A DNA stretch of 6,819 nt from Fimbriimonadia bacterium (GTDB lineage: Bacteria; Armatimonadota; Fimbriimonadia; Fimbriimonadales; Fimbriimonadaceae): contig JALGXY010000437.1 of assembly GCA_029824495.1 (NCBI GenBank), positions 1-6,819 of the forward strand, in the 5' to 3' direction. A program made the position numbers and the translations under genes. Positions 1 to 6,185 of the stretch are shown here, piece by piece. The notes beneath the pieces are model-generated. The model saw nothing but the letters and a program-made list of their open reading frames with translations, was not told where the DNA came from and ran no database searches. The stretch's first letter is position 1. Every line of letters begins with the position of its first letter.

Positions 1-1416
1 CAGGAAGGCTTGACCGTACTTGATGTCGCAGAGATCACGGGATTCCCCGAAATGCTCGATGGACGCGTCAAGACTCTCCATCCGATGGTTCACGGCGGTC
101 TGCTTGGTGATCGCACCAATCCAGACCATGTGAAGCAGATGGAGGAGGCCGGAATCGTCGGCATCGACATCGTCTGCGTGAATCTCTACGCTTTCGAGAA
201 GACCATTCAGGGCAGCCCTGCGATCGATGAAGCGATCGAATCGATCGATATCGGCGGACCTGCGATGATCCGCGCAGCGGCGAAGAACTGGAAGAACACA
301 GCGGTTGTCACCGACCCTGCGGATTACGATCGAGTTGCCGAAGCCGCGGCGGCCGGGCAGCTCAGCGACCTCCGACTTTCGCTTTCAGCCAAGGCGTACC
401 GGCACACGGCCTTCTATGACTCGATGATCTCTCGATGGATGACCGATGCTGCCGGCGAATCGGCGTTCTCGGACACTCTGACCGTCGGCTACCGACGAAG
501 CCAAGAGCTGCGATACGGCGAGAATCCTCACCAGGAGGCGGCCGTCTACCACGACCCGATGGTGCGCGATGGTGCTGCCCGGTCTGAACAGCTCTGGGGC
601 AAGGCGCTCAGCTACAACAACCTGCTCGACGCCGACGCAGCCTGGGAGCTGGCCTGCGATCTTCCGGAAGGCTCTTGTGCTGTCATCAAGCACGGCAATC
701 CTTGTGGCGCATCAGCGGCGGGAGACCTCGCTGAAAGCTACAGGCTGGCGCGAGCTGCCGACCCGATTTCGGCATTTGGCGGCATTGCTGCTTTGCACGG
801 AACGATCGACAAAGCTGCAGCCGAGATGATGACCGAGAAAGGAAACTTCCTCGAAGTGGTCATCGGAGCAGGCTGGACTGATGAGGCGCTCGAGATCTTT
901 AAAACACGAAAGGGCTGGGGGCAGAACGTTCGGCTGCTGAACGCGGCTGTCTCCCCAAATCGTGCCGATCTCTCTGTGCGATCGGTCCGGGGCGGTGCTC
1001 TGGTTCAGCACACAGACGAGGACCCGGCGGGCAAATGGGTGCCGGCAGGGGAGCTGAAGCCGACAGAAGACCAGCTTGAGGCGATGAAACTCGCCTGGAA
1101 GATGATCCCACACATCAAGTCGAACGGTATCCTGATCACCGACAAGTCTAGGCTGCTCGGTGTGGGCGCTGGCCAGATGAACCGTGTCCAATCAGTTCGA
1201 CTTGCTCTTGAGCAGGCGGGCGATCAGGCAGAGGGTGCAGTGCTTGCCAGCGATGCGTTCTTCCCCTTCCCAGATTCGATCGAAACAGCGGCCGCGGCGG
1301 GCATCAAAGCAGTGATTCAGCCGGGCGGCAGCAAGAAGGACAATGAGGTGATCGCAGCCGCCGATAAGCTCGGAATTGCGATGATCCTGACCGGAGTTCG
1401 ACATTTTCGGCACTAA
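1..1416 (+). CDS. purH: Bifunctional AICAR formyltransferase / IMP cyclohydrolase (5'-truncated by window edge)
   Basis: Catalyses the last two steps of de novo IMP synthesis in the cytoplasm: formylation of AICAR from 10-formyl-THF, then cyclisation to IMP. The reading frame is open from base 1 (CAG GAA GGC TTG...), so the TTG at 10 is internal. By recalled comparison with E. coli PurH, about 47 N-terminal residues lie outside the window. The cyclohydrolase part shows GFPEMLDGRVKTLHP (about residues 14-28 of the visible product) and the IDIGGPAMIRAAAKN segment. The formyltransferase part shows RYGENPHQ, the KHGNPCG motif (about 230-236) carrying the catalytic Lys-His pair, DPISAFGG, the KSNGI segment with the conserved Asn, GAGQMNRV, SDAFFPFPDS, and the family's usual ending in RHFRH. 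The C-terminus is complete and all motifs are intact. No terminator is visible between its stop and the next promoter, so some read-through is possible. Confidence 0.97.
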   Translation, partial: QEGLTVLDVAEITGFPEMLDGRVKTLHPMVHGGLLGDRTNPDHVKQMEEAGIVGIDIVCVNLYAFEKTIQGSPAIDEAIESIDIGGPAMIRAAAKNWKNTAVVTDPADYDRVAEAAAAGQLSDLRLSLSAKAYRHTAFYDSMISRWMTDAAGESAFSDTLTVGYRRSQELRYGENPHQEAAVYHDPMVRDGAARSEQLWGKALSYNNLLDADAAWELACDLPEGSCAVIKHGNPCGASAAGDLAESYRLARAADPISAFGGIAALHGTIDKAAAEMMTEKGNFLEVVIGAGWTDEALEIFKTRKGWGQNVRLLNAAVSPNRADLSVRSVRGGALVQHTDEDPAGKWVPAGELKPTEDQLEAMKLAWKMIPHIKSNGILITDKSRLLGVGAGQMNRVQSVRLALEQAGDQAEGAVLASDAFFPFPDSIETAAAAGIKAVIQPGGSKKDNEVIAAADKLGIAMILTGVRHFRH

Positions 1417-1442
1417 TGATCTGCGGATTGCGTTCCAATAAA

Positions 1443-1451
1443 TGCTAGAAT
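1443..1451 (+). promoter_or_regulatory. Extended -10 promoter element for the Gly-rich protein gene
   Basis: TGCTAGAAT matches the extended -10 form TGn-TAnAAT, with the hexamer TAGAAT at 1446-1451. No good -35 hexamer lies 16-18 nt upstream, which is usual for extended -10 promoters. Transcription would begin near 1458, leaving a leader of about 15 nt that still contains the Shine-Dalgarno. The same TGnTAGAAT form recurs before the CDF gene at 6489-6497. Prediction from sequence only. Confidence 0.5.
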
Positions 1452-1460
1452 AGCGAATCG

Positions 1461-1465
1461 AGGAG
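1461..1465 (+). promoter_or_regulatory. Ribosome binding site that fixes a TTG start
   Basis: AGGAG lies 7 nt before TTG at 1473. The next in-frame ATG is at 1500, inside the predicted membrane helix, and has no comparable site. This spacing decides for the TTG start. Confidence 0.7.
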
Positions 1466-1472
1466 TCTTGTC

Positions 1473-1820
1473 TTGAAGCTCAGTCAGAATGACCAGATAA
1501 TGCTGATTGTCGGCGCAGTTGTCTGCATCGGCGCAGTGGCCGCGGCGTTTTTCACACAGCCGGAGCCAACCCCCCCAGCTGCCCCCCAGGCAGTTGACAC
1601 TTCTGAACCCATGCTAACACCTGGTGCTGTAGTGAAAGGCGACAGCCTTCCTGGCGGCGGCAGTGGTGCAGGCGGATTCGGCGGCGGTGCCGGTGGATTT
1701 GGCGGACCCCCAGCAGGCGTCGGTGGACCACCTCCGGGCGCAGGCGGCAACCCCTTCGGTGGTGGCGGCGGCGGTGCCGGCGAAGACCAGCCCATGATGG
1801 GCGGCACAATGTCCAACTGA
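1473..1820 (+). CDS. Small membrane-anchored Pro/Gly-rich protein of unknown function
   Basis: I do not recognise this 115-residue protein. Three zones are visible. A short polar N-terminus (MKLSQNDQ) is followed by one hydrophobic segment (about residues 9-27, IMLIVGAVVCIGAVAAAFF), either a membrane anchor or an uncleaved signal. Next comes a Pro/Thr/Ala linker with acidic residues (about 28-50). The tail (61-115) has 28 Gly in 55 residues plus Pro and Phe, including a near-tandem AGGFGG repeat. There is no lipobox: the single Cys lies inside the hydrophobic stretch. The tail is predicted disordered and, by topology inference, extracytoplasmic. The TTG start is supported by the AGGAG site. 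The gene has its own extended -10 promoter and a strong terminator, so it looks like a real single-gene unit between purH and mreB rather than a chance frame. A role in envelope or protein export is only a guess. Confidence 0.72.
   Translation: MKLSQNDQIMLIVGAVVCIGAVAAAFFTQPEPTPPAAPQAVDTSEPMLTPGAVVKGDSLPGGGSGAGGFGGGAGGFGGPPAGVGGPPPGAGGNPFGGGGGGAGEDQPMMGGTMSN
1668..1709 (+). repeat. Two-copy 21-nt repeat coding AGGFGG(G/P)
   Basis: Residues 66-72 and 73-79 of the Gly-rich protein read AGGFGGG and AGGFGGP. Apart from the final Gly/Pro codon, the two 21-nt units differ only at synonymous third positions (for example GGC/GGT, TTC/TTT). That points to an old duplication kept at protein level rather than a recent slippage product. 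Confidence 0.55.
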
Positions 1821-1838
1821 TTTTCGAACAGTCCCATT

Positions 1839-1884
1839 ACAGGAGTCAAGTGCAGGCACTTTCTGCACTTGACTCCTGTTTTTT
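1839..1884 (+). terminator. Strong intrinsic terminator between the Gly-rich gene and mreB
   Basis: The arm CAGGAGTCAAGTGCAG (1840-1855) and its exact complement CTGCACTTGACTCCTG (1863-1878) form a perfect 16-bp stem with a 7-nt loop, followed at once by six T (1879-1884). A1839 and T1879 can add a 17th pair. No T tract exists on the opposite strand, so it acts only on rightward transcription. It insulates mreB from purH-side transcription and implies that mreB has its own promoter. Confidence 0.93.
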
Positions 1885-1894
1885 GTCGTAAGAC

Positions 1895-1923
1895 TTGAAC
1901 AGATCGATGCGATCTGCCATAGT
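1895..1923 (+). promoter_or_regulatory. Candidate promoter of the mreBCD unit
   Basis: TTGAAC (1895-1900, 4/6 to TTGACA), a 17-nt spacer, then CATAGT (1918-1923, 4/6 to TATAAT) preceded by TG at 1915-1916, giving an extended -10. It is the best candidate between the upstream terminator and mreB, where a promoter is required. The predicted start near 1930 leaves only about 12 nt before ATG 1942, or about 27 nt before ATG 1957. Confidence 0.5.
1900..1916. promoter_or_regulatory. 17-nt perfect dyad in the mreB promoter spacer, possible operator
   Basis: CAGATCG-ATG-CGATCTG has 7-bp perfectly complementary arms around a 3-nt centre. It spans the gap between the proposed -35 and -10 elements, overlapping the last base of the first and the TG of the second. 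A dimeric repressor bound there would exclude RNA polymerase. The binding protein is unknown, and GATC-rich words are common in this genome, so chance remains possible. Confidence 0.4.
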
Positions 1924-1941
1924 CATTCTTGGATTCCCCGA

Positions 1942-3006
1942 ATGTCGTCGAGCAGCATGTCCCCTTTTCATCGGTGGGTGAGGTCACACCTCTCCCGCGA
2001 CATCGGCATCGATCTTGGAACAGCCAATACGCTGGTCTGTGTCGGCGGTCAGGGCATCATCATTCAAGAGCCGAGCGTCATCGCCACGAATAAGGACACT
2101 GGAGAGATTTTTGGTGTCGGCGAAGCCGCCAAGCACATGCTCGGCCGAACGCCCGCGAACATCGTCGCTGTCAGGCCGCTGCGAGACGGGGTCATCGCTG
2201 ATTACGATCAGACCCTGGCGATGATCAAGCACTTCGTCCAGAAGGCACGACGTGGCTTTACGCTGCAGACCACTGTCGTGGTCGGCATCCCCAGCGGCAT
2301 CACCGAAGTTGAGCGGGACGCGGTCCTCGATGCCTGCCGCAAAGCAGGTGCCTCGAAGGCATACGTTATCGAAGAGCCGATGGCAGCGGCGATCGGTGCA
2401 GGCCTTCCGATCGAAGAGCCGACCGGCAGCATGATCATCGATATCGGCGGCGGCACAACTGAGGTCGCTGTGATCTCGCTGGCCGGCATCGTCCATTCAA
2501 GGTCGGTCCGGGTGGCTGGTGACGAGATTGACGAAGCGATCACCGCGTACATTCGCCGGGCCTACAACCTCTACGTTGGCGAGCGAACCGCCGAGAGGGC
2601 GAAGCTGGAGATCGGCAGCGCCTACCGGCTGGAACAGGAGCTGACCCTCGAAGTGAAAGGGCGAGACCTGATGACTGGTCTGCCCCGCAGCGCCACCATC
2701 ACAAGCGAAGAGGTCCGAGCCGCTATCGAAGAGCCGCTGACCATCATTGTTGAAGCTGTCAAGCTCACCCTTGAAGCGACCCCGCCCGAGCTGGCCGCTG
2801 ACGCCATGGGCAATGGAATCGTTTTGGCAGGCGGCGGCGCACTCTTGAGAGGTCTCGATCGCCTGATTGCCGATCAGACTGGAATGCCCGTCCACATCGC
2901 AGACGATCCGCTGAGCTGCGTTGTTATGGGCACCGCGCGGGTGCTCGATGCGATGCACGAGAATCCCAACATTCGCCGGATGCTGGAGAAGACATCGAGA
3001 GGCTAG
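1942..3006 (+). CDS. mreB: Rod shape-determining protein MreB (bacterial actin)
   Basis: Actin-family ATPase that forms short antiparallel filaments on the inner face of the cytoplasmic membrane and guides the elongasome. At 354 residues it is close to the usual ~340-350. Visible motifs are phosphate-1 DIGIDLGTANT (20-30), PSGITEVERDA (117-127), IEEPMAAAIGAG (143-154), phosphate-2 MIIDIGGGTTEVAV (164-177), AGDEID (192-197), the ERAKLEIGSAY stretch (218-228), and the adenosine-binding VLAGGGALLRGL (284-295). The N-terminus SPFHRWVRSHLSR could be the amphipathic membrane-binding helix seen in many MreBs. ATG 1942 adds MSSSS before a second in-frame ATG at 1957; neither has a clear Shine-Dalgarno, so the start is open by five residues. 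It is the first gene of the mreB-C-D cluster and lies just after a terminator and candidate promoter. Confidence 0.97.
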   Translation: MSSSSMSPFHRWVRSHLSRDIGIDLGTANTLVCVGGQGIIIQEPSVIATNKDTGEIFGVGEAAKHMLGRTPANIVAVRPLRDGVIADYDQTLAMIKHFVQKARRGFTLQTTVVVGIPSGITEVERDAVLDACRKAGASKAYVIEEPMAAAIGAGLPIEEPTGSMIIDIGGGTTEVAVISLAGIVHSRSVRVAGDEIDEAITAYIRRAYNLYVGERTAERAKLEIGSAYRLEQELTLEVKGRDLMTGLPRSATITSEEVRAAIEEPLTIIVEAVKLTLEATPPELAADAMGNGIVLAGGGALLRGLDRLIADQTGMPVHIADDPLSCVVMGTARVLDAMHENPNIRRMLEKTSRG

Positions 3007-3035
3007 ACGACCAGAAGAGCCGAGACTGGATCGTC

Positions 3036-3809
3036 TTGGTGATCCTCTTTGTTTTTGCCCTCTTTTTGGGGTTCTTTCAGAACGCCGCTCACCGTTCTGG
3101 CCGGATCGACCCTGTCTCTAGAGCCGTTCAAGCTCTTGTTGTCCCCAGCGCCACAGGTGTGGCGGGCGTTTTCCAGAATATCGCCGACTTTGGGCAGGGG
3201 ATCAAGCAGGCGCCAGAACTCAAGCGTGAAGCTGAAGAGCTGAGAGGCAAGGTCTCGAGCCTCGAAAATGAACTGATCCAGGCTGACATGGAGCGCACGG
3301 AGCTTCGCGAACTCAAAGAGCTTCTTGATCTGCCAACGGCTGCCGGGAGATCGTCAGTTGTGGCTCGAATCGTCGGGATTGATCCCTATCGCGGCAGAAT
3401 CACTCTCAGCTCAGGATCGGCACAGGGTGTCAAACCGCGCCTGCCTGTCATTGGCCCAGAGGGGCTTGTCGCCATTGTAGAGGCTGTCGACGAGAACCGC
3501 TCTCAGGCGGTGCTCATCACCTCGCCAGAGGTGAAACTGGGTGCACGCGCCCTGCGTGAAGATGGCCCGGTTGACGGAATCATCACTGGAAACACTCCCA
3601 ACACGCTCGAGTTTGAGGTGGTTCGTAATGCCCCGATTGAAGTTGGCGACAAGATCGTTACATCCGGACTTTCTGAGGTGATTCCGGGAGGTCTGATGAT
3701 AGGCGAAGTGATCGAAGTGACTCCTGCCCCCGAAATCGGGTCGCGGCTGATCAAGGTTTTTCCCAAACTCAGCCCTTCATTTTCACAAGAGGTGATCATT
3801 CTCAAATGA
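3036..3809 (+). CDS. mreC: Rod shape-determining protein MreC (start uncertain)
   Basis: Bitopic inner-membrane scaffold of the elongasome, connecting MreB/MreD to periplasmic penicillin-binding proteins. Order of parts, numbered from TTG 3036: N-terminal membrane helix, linker, coiled coil (about 60-98, heptad-like ELKREAEELRGKVSSLENE), then the two beta-barrel domains, with the conserved GDKIVTSGLSEVIPGG block at 204-219. The first ATG/GTG/TTG codons in frame are TTG 3036 and GTG 3039, which would leave only about 14 hydrophobic residues and no cytoplasmic tail. The frame continues open upstream through the end of mreB, coding a charged SRDW-type lead-in that would complete an 18-residue helix. 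The true start may therefore be upstream at an unusual codon (see findings). The last codons overlap mreD by ATGA. Confidence 0.9.
   Translation: MVILFVFALFLGFFQNAAHRSGRIDPVSRAVQALVVPSATGVAGVFQNIADFGQGIKQAPELKREAEELRGKVSSLENELIQADMERTELRELKELLDLPTAAGRSSVVARIVGIDPYRGRITLSSGSAQGVKPRLPVIGPEGLVAIVEAVDENRSQAVLITSPEVKLGARALREDGPVDGIITGNTPNTLEFEVVRNAPIEVGDKIVTSGLSEVIPGGLMIGEVIEVTPAPEIGSRLIKVFPKLSPSFSQEVIILK
3791..3798 (+). promoter_or_regulatory. Long Shine-Dalgarno for mreD inside the mreC 3' end
   Basis: AGGTGATC is complementary to eight consecutive bases of the usual bacterial 16S rRNA 3' end, 7 nt before ATG 3806. It lies within the last codons of mreC, so mreD has a strong site of its own in addition to ATGA coupling. 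Confidence 0.6.
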
Positions 3810-4285
3810 ACTGGAAACCAGTGGTCTGGGGAGTGATCGTGCTCTGGCTTGGTGCAGTTCTCGATTTTGGTGCTGCGCCGTACCTCTCAATCAAAGGAGG
3901 GCTCTTTGCGTTTACTCTCACGTTCGCCTATCTGATTGCCGCCTATTCTCGGCCGGCAGCTGGTGCGCTTGTCGGGTTCTTTGCAGGCGTCATCTCGGGC
4001 GGATTGGCTGGCGGTGGGCTCGCAGTTCATATCATCTCCGCCGTCGTCATCGGCTTTATGGTCTCCAAGGTGGCCAGACAGCCAGAGGAGCTTGCCGCTC
4101 TTCCCACGGCAGGAATGATCGGTGCGGCTCTGTTCATGACCAGCTTGATTCGTGTCTTTATCCTGCCAGCAGGGTCGATCGGGGCTTACCTGATCGCAGC
4201 TGGTCTTTCTGCCCTAATGAGTGTTCTGCTGGCGTTTGCGGTGTATCCTCTGGCTCGGACGCTTTTTCAGCCTAAGGAAGCCTGA
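3806..4285 (+). CDS. mreD: Rod shape-determining protein MreD
   Basis: Polytopic inner-membrane partner of MreC in the elongasome. The 159 residues are strongly hydrophobic with about five or six membrane segments (roughly 5-20, 31-48, 50-69, 73-88, 101-120, 126-150), matching the usual ~160-residue MreD. MreD sequences are poorly conserved, so the call rests on length, hydropathy, the D20 in an LDF-type first helix, and position directly after mreC. Its ATG shares bases with the mreC stop (ATGA, 4-nt overlap), implying translational coupling. Only 5 nt separate its stop from the glutamate dehydrogenase gene. The expected neighbours mrdA/pbp2 and rodA are not present downstream in this window. 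Confidence 0.88.
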   Translation: MNWKPVVWGVIVLWLGAVLDFGAAPYLSIKGGLFAFTLTFAYLIAAYSRPAAGALVGFFAGVISGGLAGGGLAVHIISAVVIGFMVSKVARQPEELAALPTAGMIGAALFMTSLIRVFILPAGSIGAYLIAAGLSALMSVLLAFAVYPLARTLFQPKEA

Positions 4286-4290
4286 GGTCC

Positions 4291-5541
4291 ATGAGTTCAT
4301 ACGACGTTCTTGAGATGGCGAGAAGCCAGCTGCGCACGGCCGCGCAGTATATTGATCTTGACGAGGGCCTGCTAAAGGTTCTCTCGCAGCCGAAGACCCA
4401 GCTCGCCGTGAGCTTTCCGGTCGTTATGGACAATGGTGAAGTTGAGTGTTTCAACGGCTACCGTGTTCAGCACAATGTCAGTCGTGGCCCCAGCAAAGGC
4501 GGCCTTAGATTCCACCCAGATGTCGATCTCGATGAGACGACAGCTCTGGCAATGTGGATGACCTGGAAATGTGCCGTTGTCGACATTCCTTATGGCGGTG
4601 CCAAAGGTGGAGTTTCTGTCAACACCAAGCGGCTATCCAGGCGTGAGCTGGAAAAGCTGACCCGCCGTTTCGCCTCCGAGATCAGCATTCTGATCGGCGA
4701 GCGGGGAGATATTCCAGCTCCCGATATTGGAACGAACCAGCAGGTGATGGGCTGGATCATGGACACCTACTCGATGCAGGCCGGCTATACGGTTCCCGGC
4801 ATCGTAACAGGCAAGCCGATCAGCCTAGGCGGCTCGGAAGGCCGCATTGAAGCCACCGGCCGTGGCGTGGTTGTTTCGGCCATGGAAGCCTGTGATCACC
4901 TAGGTCTCGAATTCGATGAGCAGCGAGTTGTTGTCCAGGGCTTTGGAAACGTTGGCTCTGTCGCAGCGAGACTGGCTAGAGATGAGGGCGCCACCGTTGT
5001 CGGCATCAGCGACCACAAGGGCGGACTCTACAACCCGAAAGGTCTTCCCATCCGACAGATCTGTGAAAAGTACACCAATTTCGACGGCGGAATTCACAGG
5101 TTCGAAGATGCTGAAACGGTCACTAATGAAGAGCTGCTCGAGCTTGACTGCGACATCCTGATTCCTGCAGCGATCTCTGCGCAGATCCACAAGGACAACG
5201 CGGACAACATCAAAGCGAAGCTGATTGTTGAAGGTGCAAATGGCCCGACGACTCCCGAAGCTGATCAGATCTTAAGCGACAAGGGTGTTCTGGTCGTCCC
5301 CGATATTCTCGCGAATGCGGGCGGTGTCGTTGCCAGCTACTTCGAGTGGGTTCAGGATCTTCAAAACTTCTTCTGGGAAGAGGATGAGGTCAACGAACGT
5401 CTGGCAAAGATCATGCGCCGAGCTTATGCCCACGTGCACCACACGATGATGCATCACAAGACCGATATGCGAACCGCTGCGATGATCAACGGCGTTGAGC
5501 GAGTGGCGATGGCCACAATCAAGCGCGGCATCTTCCCATAG
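4291..5541 (+). CDS. gdhA: Glutamate dehydrogenase, hexameric ~45-kDa type
   Basis: Cytoplasmic enzyme converting L-glutamate to 2-oxoglutarate and ammonium, reversibly. At 416 residues it fits the short hexameric class, and by recall it resembles Bacillus RocG/GudB. The N-terminal substrate domain shows GYRVQHNVSRGPSKGG with K69, TWKCAVVD with K93, PYGGAKGGV with the catalytic Lys K105, and the catalytic Asp D145 in PAPDIGTNQ. The Rossmann domain has QGFGNVGS (G217, G219, G222), and an acidic residue D241 after strand two (GISDHKGG) that favours NAD over NADP; this is inference. EGANGPTTPEAD and VPDILANAGGVVASYFEW close the domain. A GAGG lies very near ATG 4291, with a second AAGGA farther upstream. 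The 5-nt gap after mreD suggests co-transcription with mreBCD. Direction (catabolic or assimilatory) cannot be decided here. Confidence 0.96.
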   Translation: MSSYDVLEMARSQLRTAAQYIDLDEGLLKVLSQPKTQLAVSFPVVMDNGEVECFNGYRVQHNVSRGPSKGGLRFHPDVDLDETTALAMWMTWKCAVVDIPYGGAKGGVSVNTKRLSRRELEKLTRRFASEISILIGERGDIPAPDIGTNQQVMGWIMDTYSMQAGYTVPGIVTGKPISLGGSEGRIEATGRGVVVSAMEACDHLGLEFDEQRVVVQGFGNVGSVAARLARDEGATVVGISDHKGGLYNPKGLPIRQICEKYTNFDGGIHRFEDAETVTNEELLELDCDILIPAAISAQIHKDNADNIKAKLIVEGANGPTTPEADQILSDKGVLVVPDILANAGGVVASYFEWVQDLQNFFWEEDEVNERLAKIMRRAYAHVHHTMMHHKTDMRTAAMINGVERVAMATIKRGIFP

Positions 5542-5565
5542 GGTGCCGCCGTCCCTAACATGGGA
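5534..5565 (+). other. Intercistronic hairpin spanning the gdhA stop and next start
   Basis: TCCCA (5534-5538) pairs with TGGGA (5561-5565) and TAGGG (5539-5543) with CCCTA (5553-5557). This gives 10 pairs with a 3-nt bulge (ACA, 5558-5560) and a 9-nt loop. There is no T tract, so it does not look like a terminator. It covers the gdhA stop codon and the first base of the next gene's ATG (5565), so it may damp translation of the downstream gene or mark an mRNA processing point. Confidence 0.4.
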
Positions 5566-6143
5566 TGAATCTTACACAGCAGTGCGTACGCTACGAACTG
5601 CACCGCCAGTTTGCGAAACTGGTCGGGGCCAATTTCCGGATCTATGATGATCACGGCGGCCTAGCGGCTTTCGTCAACCAGAAGGGCTTTAAACTGAAGG
5701 AGGATATCCGGGTCTATTCGGATGAGAACAAGACGCAGGAGAGCCTGATGATCCAGGCTCGACAGGTTCTCGACTTCTCGGCAGCCTACGATGTTGTCGA
5801 CCCTCAGGCCGGCAAAGTCGGCGCCTTCCGCCGCAAAGGCTGGTCCTCGATGGTCCGGGATGAGTGGGAGGTTCTCGACCAGAACGATGTTCAGATCGGC
5901 ACGATCATTGAGGACAGCCAGCTTATGGCTCTGATTCGCCGATTCCTCGTTAAGTGGGTCCCTCAGAACTTTGACATGATCATGCATGACGGCAAACGGG
6001 TGTGCGATCTGCGGCAGCAGTTCAATCCGTTTGTGTACAAGATGACGATCGATTTTTCGGATGATCCGGACGGAAATCTGGATCGTCGAATGGGCATCGC
6101 GGCAGCAGTTCTCCTGGCAGCAATCGAAGGCCGCCAACAGTAG
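5565..6143 (+). CDS. LURP-one-related / phospholipid scramblase-like (tubby-fold) protein
   Basis: Function unknown. The 192-residue protein has no signal peptide and alternates short beta-rich stretches with turns: FRIYDDHGGLAAFVNQKGF (24-42), LKEDIRVYSDE (44-54), QARQVLDFSAAYDVVD (64-79), KVGAFRRKGWSSMVRDEWEV (84-103), then QIGTIIEDSQ (110-119). It ends in a hydrophobic helix (RRMGIAAAVLLAAIE, about 174-188). This layout resembles the LURP-one/scramblase superfamily, a beta barrel around a central hydrophobic C-terminal helix; the assignment is by recalled pattern, not by a search. Known relatives include plant LURP1-like proteins and scramblases, but bacterial members have no settled role. 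ATG 5565 is 23 nt after gdhA and has no clear Shine-Dalgarno. It is probably the last gene of the mreB-gdhA transcript, or is expressed weakly because of the hairpin at its start. Confidence 0.6.
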   Translation: MNLTQQCVRYELHRQFAKLVGANFRIYDDHGGLAAFVNQKGFKLKEDIRVYSDENKTQESLMIQARQVLDFSAAYDVVDPQAGKVGAFRRKGWSSMVRDEWEVLDQNDVQIGTIIEDSQLMALIRRFLVKWVPQNFDMIMHDGKRVCDLRQQFNPFVYKMTIDFSDDPDGNLDRRMGIAAAVLLAAIEGRQQ

Positions 6144-6146
6144 TCC

Positions 6147-6174
6147 CTGAGGCCGGATCCGGCTGGGGTACTAT
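6147..6174 (+). promoter_or_regulatory. Weak candidate promoter for tRNA-Leu
   Basis: TACTAT (6169-6174, 4/6 to TATAAT) lies 16 nt after CTGAGG (6147-6152, 3/6 to TTGACA). Transcription would start near 6181, about 10 nt before the mature tRNA, a plausible distance. The match is weak, and read-through from the upstream operon is an alternative. Confidence 0.3.
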
Positions 6175-6185
6175 CATCCGGCTTC
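6149..6185. repeat. Nested palindrome and inverted repeat before tRNA-Leu
   Basis: GCCGGATCCGGC (6152-6163) is a perfect 12-nt palindrome. ATCCGGCT occurs twice in direct orientation, at 6157-6164 and 6176-6183. GAGGCCGGAT (6149-6158) can also pair with ATCCGGCTTC (6176-6185) as a 10-bp stem with one G-U and a 17-nt loop. There is no T tract, so a Rho-independent terminator is doubtful. It may end the upstream operon or regulate the tRNA promoter. Confidence 0.55.

Noticed and set aside
220..256. Dense CGATCG words resembling a HIP1-like or iterated repeat
   Set aside because: The words are CGATCGA/CGATCGG variants inside conserved PurH coding sequence (IDEAIESIDIGG), not a regular GCGATCGC element or a tandem array.
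712..1191. Minus-strand frame of 159 codons inside purH
   Set aside because: It lies fully inside the conserved purH frame, has no recognisable domain, and is explained by purH codon bias.
1484..1987. Long minus-strand frame rich in Pro opposite the Gly-rich gene and the start of mreB
   Set aside because: It is the antisense reading of GGC/GGT Gly codons, overlaps the strong terminator and two better-supported genes, and lacks family-like motifs.
2252..2813. Several overlapping frames on both strands within mreB
   Set aside because: All are shadows of mreB, whose motifs run without a break through the region.
5661..6137. Minus-strand frame opposite the LURP-one-like gene
   Set aside because: The plus-strand product has coherent beta-strand patterning and a family-like C-terminal helix; the antisense product has neither.
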